Of a DNA stretch of 64,000 nt, positions 58,935 through 64,000 are shown piece after piece; within the stretch, counting starts at the first letter, position 1; every line of letters starts with the position of its first letter. This DNA is from Paraburkholderia silviterrae. GTDB lineage: Bacteria; Pseudomonadota; Gammaproteobacteria; Burkholderiales; Burkholderiaceae. The notes under the pieces were generated by a model. It was given only the letters and a program-made list of their open reading frames with translations, ran no database searches and was not told the origin of the DNA. The stretch is taken from assembly GCF_004353915.1 (NCBI RefSeq), contig NZ_SMRP01000005.1, positions 252,166 through 316,165 on the forward strand, read 5' to 3'. A program made the position numbers and the translations under genes.

Positions 58935-59828
58935 TTATGACCCGCCGACGGGCCCGCCGTCGAAGAAACGCCGCGCAATCCCGATCTGGTCGGCCGCGAG
59001 AAATGCCGGCGCATGCCCGACGCCCGCGATCTCGACGCTCGACACCTGCTGGCCGGTCTCGACCATTTTCGCGACAGTCTCGCGCGAGAGCAGATCCGAG
59101 AGCGCGCCGCGCACGGCCAGCACCGGCCCCTTGAAGGCCGCGAACGAGCGCCACAGGAACTGTTCGCCCTGCTCGTTCTGTTCAGGCGTGACACCCTTGA
59201 AGCCTTCGGAGATACGCGGGTCGTAGCGGTAACGCCATGCCCCGTCCACCTCGTGCAGCAGCGGCGTGTTGATCTCGCGCCATTCCTGCGCAGTGAGCGG
59301 GCCGAACGACGCCGCGAGCAGCGCCGCATTGTCGATGCCTTCCTGCAGCGAGCCGAAACGCTGATCCTGGCCCACGTATTCGCCAATGCGCACGAGCGCC
59401 GCCGGTTCGATATGCGGGCCGATGTCGTTGAGCAGCATGCGGGCGATGGGAGTATCAGGCAGCCCCGCGAGCGCCATGCCGATCAGGCCGCCCATGGACG
59501 TGCCGAACCAGTCCACCTGCTCGGCACCCGTGCGCGCGATGAGCGTGACCATGTCCGCGACGTATTGCGCGACGCCATAGCCACGCGGATCGACGAGCCA
59601 GGACGAGAGGCCGCGCCCCACGACGTCGGGGCAGACCACGCGATACGTGCCCGACAACGCTGCCGCGAGCCTGTCGAAATCGCGGCTCGAACGCGTGAGG
59701 CCATGCACGCACACCAGTACGCGCGGATTGGCGGAGTCGCCCCATTCGGTGTACGCCATGCGGTGCAGTCCCGAAGGACTGAGGCACTGGACGTAATGCT
59801 GACGCGGCACGGCAGACGGTTCAGTCAT
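58935..59828 (-). CDS. Alpha/beta hydrolase
   Basis: A 297-residue alpha/beta-hydrolase. The oxyanion segment VCVHGLTRSSRDF, the nucleophile elbow GTSMGG (Ser), and the C-terminal His in GVGHAPAFL are in order, with an acid near SDLLSRETV. Homologues are often labelled as 3-oxoadipate enol-lactonase-like esterases, but the substrate cannot be read here. It is transcribed leftward ahead of the RidA gene, 102 bp away. Confidence 0.88.
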   Translation of the reverse strand: MTEPSAVPRQHYVQCLSPSGLHRMAYTEWGDSANPRVLVCVHGLTRSSRDFDRLAAALSGTYRVVCPDVVGRGLSSWLVDPRGYGVAQYVADMVTLIARTGAEQVDWFGTSMGGLIGMALAGLPDTPIARMLLNDIGPHIEPAALVRIGEYVGQDQRFGSLQEGIDNAALLAASFGPLTAQEWREINTPLLHEVDGAWRYRYDPRISEGFKGVTPEQNEQGEQFLWRSFAAFKGPVLAVRGALSDLLSRETVAKMVETGQQVSSVEIAGVGHAPAFLAADQIGIARRFFDGGPVGGS

Positions 59829-60063
59829 CGCTCAAGTCTCGCTGGTGGTGCCCGTAGGCTGTGGGGCCATTGTAAACGGCTTTGTGGCACGGGACCGTCG
59901 CGTACGCCGCCGCTCGAGGCACATCGGGACACATGGAGCGCGGGCGGCGCCCGCTTGTGGCGGCGCGCTCGCCGCACCCACCCTGGCCACTCGGCCTGGG
60001 CCACCCGGCCGAGGTTTCAAACGCGCCCGATCGCGCAAGAATGGCCCCATCCAAAAGCGAAAA

Positions 60064-60087
60064 CGGGCGGGACCGAAGTCCCGCCCG
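60064..60087 (-). terminator. Terminator after scoB
   Basis: Ten-bp perfect stem CGGGCGGGAC/GTCCCGCCCG with a four-base loop, followed on the minus strand by TTTTCGCTTTT. Confidence 0.85.
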
Positions 60088-60128
60088 CTGCCATCATGCT
60101 TCAGCCAGCCACTACCGCGTTGCCGCGA

Positions 60129-60770
60129 TCACTGCACCGCGCTCACGTCGAGCGGCGCGCCCGTCTTGGCCTTGATTTCGTCCACCGTCACGCCCGTCGC
60201 GAGCTCGGTCACCTTCAGGCCCGCGTCGGTCACCTCGATCACACCGAGGTCGGTGATGATCATATCGACCACGCCCACGCCCGTGAGCGGCAGCGCGCAC
60301 GCATCAAGAATCTTGTGCTGGTCGCCCTTGGCCACATGCTCCATCAGCACAACCACGCGCCCGACGCCCGCGACGAGGTCCATCGCGCCGCCCATGCCCT
60401 TGATCATCTTGCCGGGGATCATCCAGTTGGCCAGATCGCCCTTCTCGCTTACCTGCATCGCACCGAGGATCGCGAGATTGATGTGGCCGCCGCGAATCAT
60501 CGCGAACGAGTCCGCCGAAGAGAAGATCGACGAGCCCGGCAGCGTCGTGACCGTCTGCTTGCCGGCGTTGATCATGTCGGCGTCCACTTCGTCTTCGGTC
60601 GGGAACGGGCCAATGCCGAGCAGGCCGTTTTCCGATTGCAGCCACACTTCCATGCCTTGCGGCACGTGGTTGGCCACGAGCGTCGGCAGACCGATGCCGA
60701 GATTCACGTAGAAGCCGTCCTGCAGTTCCTTCGCCGCGCGGGCGGCCATTTCGTCACGATTCCATGCCAT
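60129..60770 (-). CDS. scoB: 3-oxoacid CoA-transferase subunit B
   Basis: The 213-residue beta subunit of succinyl-CoA:3-ketoacid CoA-transferase, which activates acetoacetate for ketone-body or PHB use. The catalytic Glu lies in [14 protein letters not shown], and [14 protein letters not shown] and [14 protein letters not shown] are family stretches. AGGAGA precedes ATG. It follows scoA by 15 bp on the same strand. Confidence 0.95.
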   Translation of the reverse strand: MAWNRDEMAARAAKELQDGFYVNLGIGLPTLVANHVPQGMEVWLQSENGLLGIGPFPTEDEVDADMINAGKQTVTTLPGSSIFSSADSFAMIRGGHINLAILGAMQVSEKGDLANWMIPGKMIKGMGGAMDLVAGVGRVVVLMEHVAKGDQHKILDACALPLTGVGVVDMIITDLGVIEVTDAGLKVTELATGVTVDEIKAKTGAPLDVSAVQ

Positions 60771-60785
60771 GGTCGGTCTCCTTTC

Positions 60786-61493
60786 TTACTTGCTAGCCGC
60801 GGCGCGCACGGTGCGTTGTTCGATGCGTTTCTCGGGGTGCGCATTGAGCACGATGCGCTGCACGAAGATGCCCGGCGTATGGATCGCGTCCGGATCGAGC
60901 GCGCCGTTCTCGACGATCTCCTCCACCTCGACCACGGTGATCTTGCCCGCCATCGCGCACATCGGGTTGAAGTTGCGCGCCGTGCGGCGATAGATCAGGT
61001 TGCCCGACTTGTCGGCCTTCCAGGCCTTCACGAGCGCGACGTCGGCCGTGAGCGAATGCTCGAGCACGTAGTGCTTCTCGCCAAACTGGCGCGTTTCCTT
61101 GCCCTCGGCGATGAGCGTGCCGTAGCCGGTGTTGGTGAAGAACGCCGGGATGCCCGCGCCGCCGGCGCGCAGCTTTTCGGCCAGCGTGCCCTGCGGCGTG
61201 AATTCGAGCTCGAGCTCGCCCGCGAGATACTGGCGCTCGAATTCCTTGTTCTCGCCCACATAGGACGAGATCATCTTCTTGATCTGGCGTGTCTCGAGCA
61301 ACTGGCCGAGGCCGAAGCCGTCCACACCCGCGTTGTTGCTGATGCAGGTGATGCCTTTCACGCCCGAATCGCGCAGTGCGCCGATCAGCGCCTCGGGAAT
61401 GCCGCAGAGCCCGAAACCGCCTACCGCGAACGTCTGTCCGTCCTTGACGATGCCTTCGAGCGCGGCAGCCGCGCTTTGATAGACCTTGTTCAT
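60786..61493 (-). CDS. scoA: 3-oxoacid CoA-transferase subunit A
   Basis: The 235-residue alpha subunit of the same enzyme, with [17 protein letters not shown] near the CoA site, [16 protein letters not shown] and [28 protein letters not shown] lies before the ATG. scoAB form an operon, and a PAS-LuxR regulator gene is read away from it 251 bp upstream. Confidence 0.95.
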   Translation of the reverse strand: MNKVYQSAAAALEGIVKDGQTFAVGGFGLCGIPEALIGALRDSGVKGITCISNNAGVDGFGLGQLLETRQIKKMISSYVGENKEFERQYLAGELELEFTPQGTLAEKLRAGGAGIPAFFTNTGYGTLIAEGKETRQFGEKHYVLEHSLTADVALVKAWKADKSGNLIYRRTARNFNPMCAMAGKITVVEVEEIVENGALDPDAIHTPGIFVQRIVLNAHPEKRIEQRTVRAAASK

Positions 61494-61744
61494 CAGTGTG
61501 TCCCTTCCTCGTATGGAAATACGTCGATGCGCTTGTTCGCTGATTTTGTTCGTTCAATGAGTTCGTGCGGGCCGGCGTACTGGTGCAGCGAACGCCCGGA
61601 CGCCTCATTCTAGTCGTGCCCCGGTGGCGCTGCCGTAAACCCGGCGCTACGCCCGAGCGGCCCTCCGATGGATGCAAAGCGTACGCTGGGCGGGCATTGC
61701 GGCACAATACGCAAAACTACATAAAGCCATACCCGTATCACGCC

Positions 61745-62311
61745 ATGCCCGAACCCACTACCGCCGCCACCGCGCTCGACTATCAGACCGCCTTTCACCT
61801 CGCGCCCATCGGGCTCGTGCTCGCGCGCGAGCGCATCATCGAGGACTGCAACGAACAGGTGTGTGCCATTTTCCGCTGCCCGCGCGAGGCGCTCGTCGGC
61901 CAGTCGTTTTTGGTGCTGTATCCGTCGGAGGTCGAGTTCGAGCGCATCGGCGCGCGCATTCCGCCCATCATGACAGCCCAGGGCAGCTACGCCGACGACC
62001 GCATCATGAAGCGCGCCGACGGTGAGCTCTTCTGGTGCCACGTCACGGGCCGCTCGCTCGACCGCGCGGAGCCGCATGCCGCGGGCGTCTGGACCTTCGA
62101 GGACCTGAGCGCGACGCGGCGCGTGGCGGTCGAGCTCACGCCGCGCGAGCGCGAAATCGCAGCGCAACTGGTCACGGGCAAGACAAGCAAGCAGATCGGG
62201 AAGATTCTCGACATCAGCTCGCGCACGGTGGACATCTACCGCGCGCGGCTCATGCGCAAGTACGACACGGGCAACGCCACCGAATTGCTGCAGCGGCTGC
62301 TCGGACATTGA
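61745..62311 (+). CDS. PAS-LuxR transcriptional regulator
   Basis: A 188-residue regulator with an N-terminal PAS domain (about 12-120, FHLAPIGLVLARERIIEDCNEQVCAIF to GVWTFEDLSATR) and a C-terminal LuxR-type helix-turn-helix (about 125-185, LTPREREIAAQLVTGKTSKQIGKILDISSRTVDIYRARLM). No receiver or N-acyl-homoserine-lactone domain is present, so it likely senses a ligand through PAS. Being divergent from scoAB, it is a reasonable candidate for control of acetoacetate use. ATG 61745 was chosen at the start of the PAS region; upstream codons lack support. Confidence 0.85.
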   Translation: MPEPTTAATALDYQTAFHLAPIGLVLARERIIEDCNEQVCAIFRCPREALVGQSFLVLYPSEVEFERIGARIPPIMTAQGSYADDRIMKRADGELFWCHVTGRSLDRAEPHAAGVWTFEDLSATRRVAVELTPREREIAAQLVTGKTSKQIGKILDISSRTVDIYRARLMRKYDTGNATELLQRLLGH

Positions 62312-62422
62312 AACGGCATTGAAGCTGGCTTCAAGCTGGCTTCAAGCGGGCTCAAAGCGGGATTGGTGCGGCTTTGACACCGCGCATCGAAGCGGCGCGC
62401 ACGCCGAACGCAAGGAGAGGAA

Positions 62423-62863
62423 TCAGCGGGCCTTCACGAGCGGCGCGTTTTCGATGGTCGCGCGCAGGCTGTCGGGAATCGGCACGGACTTGCCCGCTTC
62501 GTAGTCGATCCAGACGCAGCGCGCATTGCCGCGCGCGTAGACGGTATCGGGATCGTCCACGCGGCGCAGCTCGAAACCGGTATCGAAGCTGCTGCGGCCC
62601 GGCTGACCCACCGTCATCGTGCAGACGATATCGCCCGGGTAATGCAGCTGCTTCAGGAAATCCATCGACGCATTGACAATCACCGGCCCCTGCCCGTTGC
62701 CACGCTCGCGGCTCTCGCCGGACACGCCGATATGCTCGAACCAGGAGATCCGCACCTGCTCCATGTAGCGGAAGTAGACCGTGTTGTTCACACGGCCGAA
62801 CGCGTCCATGTCGCCCCAGCGGATCGGCATGGTCATCTCAAAAACGGGATGGTATTCACTCAT
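62423..62863 (-). CDS. Acyl-CoA thioesterase (hotdog fold)
   Basis: A 146-residue hotdog-fold thioesterase of the 4-hydroxybenzoyl-CoA thioesterase group (YbgC-like). The signature MPIRWGDMDAFGRVNNTVYFRYMEQVR contains the active-site Asp. Further strands NASMDFLKQLHYPGDIVCTM and RGNARCVWIDYEAGKSVPIPDSLR fit. It precedes an SDR gene on the same strand and lies near fatty-acid-related genes. Confidence 0.92.
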   Translation of the reverse strand: MSEYHPVFEMTMPIRWGDMDAFGRVNNTVYFRYMEQVRISWFEHIGVSGESRERGNGQGPVIVNASMDFLKQLHYPGDIVCTMTVGQPGRSSFDTGFELRRVDDPDTVYARGNARCVWIDYEAGKSVPIPDSLRATIENAPLVKAR

Positions 62864-62972
62864 TGCGCATTGCAGTCTTTGACTTCGACTTCGTATTACC
62901 CGAAAGGCGCGAGTCTACGTCGCGCCGCAGATTGGCGCAGCGAAGCCGGCGCGCGCGTGAAGCATTTGTGGC

Positions 62973-63752
62973 TCACATCAGGGCGAAGCCGTCGTCGGCG
63001 GTGATGATCGAGCCGTTCATGAAGGCCGACTCGTCGGCGGCCAGCAGCAGCAACAGGCCGTCGAGATCCGCGGGCGTGCCCACCCGGTGGCGCGGCAGCA
63101 TCGAGATCAGCTTCTGGCCCTGCTCGGTCGCCCAGTGATGGTGATTGATCTCGGTGTCGATATAACCGGGACAGATCGCATTCACGTTGATGCCGTGCCG
63201 CCCCCACTCGAGCGCCATGGCCTTCGTCATGTGCACGACGGCCGCCTTGCTGATGCCGTAGAGGCCGATCTGCGGCAGCACGCTCAAGCCCGCCACCGAA
63301 GCGATGTTGATGATGCGGTACGCCGGCTTGGAGCCGCCGCCGTTGCCGCGCATGATCATGCGCTTGGCCACTTCCTGGGCGACGAAGAAGGCGCCTCGCG
63401 TGTTGGTGTCGAACACATACTCGAAGTCGGCCGGTGTAACGTCCGCGAGCTTCTGGGTGGTCGAAACACCCGAGTTGTTGACGAGAATGTCGATGGTCCC
63501 GGCCTCGGTCTCCGCATGCGCGACCGCCGAGCGGATGCTCTGGTAATCCGTCACGTCGAGCGAAACCACGTGCGCGGCACCGCCGCCGGCCTCGATTTCG
63601 GCGCGCAATTCCTTGAGGCGCTCCACGCGCCGGCTCGCCAGCACGACCTTCGCGCCAGCCTGCGAGAGCACCTGGGCAAAACGCTTGCCCAGACCACTCG
63701 ACGCGCCGGTGATCATCGCCACCTTACCTTCCAGATTGATCGAACGGCCCAT
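62973..63752 (-). CDS. Short-chain dehydrogenase/reductase
   Basis: A 259-residue classical SDR. TGASSGLGKR (cofactor binding), NNSGVS, and the catalytic IINIASVAGLSVLP/YGISKAAV (Ser-Tyr-Lys) are present. The neighbourhood (thioesterase, ETF-QO, scoAB) fits a role in fatty acid or branched-chain acyl-CoA turnover. CAGGAAGCG lies 6 bases before ATG. It diverges from ETF-QO. Confidence 0.92.
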   Translation of the reverse strand: MGRSINLEGKVAMITGASSGLGKRFAQVLSQAGAKVVLASRRVERLKELRAEIEAGGGAAHVVSLDVTDYQSIRSAVAHAETEAGTIDILVNNSGVSTTQKLADVTPADFEYVFDTNTRGAFFVAQEVAKRMIMRGNGGGSKPAYRIINIASVAGLSVLPQIGLYGISKAAVVHMTKAMALEWGRHGINVNAICPGYIDTEINHHHWATEQGQKLISMLPRHRVGTPADLDGLLLLLAADESAFMNGSIITADDGFALM

Positions 63753-63826
63753 TTTCGCTTCCTGTTCAAGGATGAAAGAGCACCGGAATGCACGATCGGC
63801 AGCACGCCGGGCATTCTGGCATAAAA

Positions 63827-63842
63827 TAGAACGATCGTGCTA
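63827..63842. promoter_or_regulatory. Near-palindrome in the SDR / ETF-QO divergent promoter
   Basis: TAGAACGATCGTGCTA is a 16-bp dyad with one mismatched pair, centred on CGATCG and overlapping TAAAAT (63822-63827), a possible -10. It has the size and position of an operator, perhaps for a TetR-type acyl-CoA-degradation regulator. Confidence 0.45.
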
Positions 63843-63927
63843 AAGTTGGCCCGTTGGGTTGCGGCCCGGGGAACGTTACCCGACAATACGAACCCGAAAA
63901 AGTATTCTAATGGCAAGAGGAGCTTTG

Positions 63928-64000
63928 ATGACCCCCGCAAGTCTTTTGGAGCAATACGGCCCACGCGAGTCGATGGAATACGACGTGGTGATCGTAGGCG
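63928..64000 (+). CDS. Electron transfer flavoprotein-ubiquinone oxidoreductase, N-terminus only
   Basis: The first 24 codons encode MTPASLLEQYGPRESMEYDVVIVG before the window ends. This N-terminus and the start of an FAD-binding VVIVG match ETF-QO of Burkholderia, which passes electrons from acyl-CoA dehydrogenases via ETF to ubiquinone. AGAGGAG lies 6 bases before ATG. The rest lies outside the window. Confidence 0.8.
   Translation, partial: MTPASLLEQYGPRESMEYDVVIVG

Noticed and set aside
59013..61613. 866-codon open frame on the plus strand
   Set aside because: Runs antisense to three real genes (hydrolase, scoB, scoA) in reverse-frame high-GC sequence.

Overview
The window is a high-GC chromosomal segment of a Burkholderiaceae beta-proteobacterium, most likely Paraburkholderia or a close relative. 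The assignment rests on gene order and protein character: thrS-infC-rpmI-rplT-pheS-pheT-ihfA-merR with an IHF-alpha carrying a long N-terminal extension, paired DUF2844/DUF3443 genes, a ClpG/ClpK-type disaggregase, scoAB beside ETF-QO, and a thiC with a TPP riboswitch. I see no transposase, integrase, prophage or CRISPR array, so this looks like core or near-core chromosome.

Layout. 1-6.3 kb: hrpA (minus, C-terminus cut off) diverges from argA over only 23 bp, followed by the Fe(II)-trafficking gene yggX. 6.3-14 kb: a ProP-like MHS transporter preceded by a small-RNA-like unit, a phosphodiesterase, a translationally coupled flavoprotein/cupin pair, a GST and several small secreted or hypothetical genes. 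14.4-14.7 kb: a tRNA-Leu(UAA) gene split by a 285-nt group I intron. 14.9-20.1 kb: a LacI regulator, MFS and DMT transporters, entericidin and rnk. 20.2-25.6 kb: TPP riboswitch and thiC, two envelope lipoproteins and lactate permease. 25.7-30 kb: bamC, the DUF2844-DUF3443 pair and a repeat-rich lipoprotein. 30-34.1 kb: a two-gene DNA-repair unit, a FAN1-like VRR-NUC nuclease and an Fe-S helicase with an N-terminal RecB/Cas4-like nuclease. 34.2-37.1 kb: the disaggregase. 37.4-41.7 kb: a decayed xylose locus (xylA intact, xylB internally deleted, xylR frameshifted, galM intact). 41.7-47.4 kb: 3-hydroxyacyl-CoA dehydrogenase, PagL, transporters and tRNA-Pro(GGG). 47.5-56 kb: the translation operon read leftward (thrS to merR), with infC starting at ATC and an attenuator-like structure before pheS. 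56-64 kb: tRNA-Val(GAC), relA, a RidA protein, a hydrolase, scoAB with a divergent PAS-LuxR regulator, a thioesterase, an SDR and the first codons of ETF-QO.

The observations I consider most worth following are the tRNA-Leu group I intron; the pepsin-like motif set in DUF3443; the FAN1/Fe-S helicase pair; the two independent lesions in the xylose genes; the palindromic -10 element shared by hrpA and argA; and the mutually exclusive hairpins between rplT and pheS. All statements come from reading the sequence by eye; no search or folding program was run.
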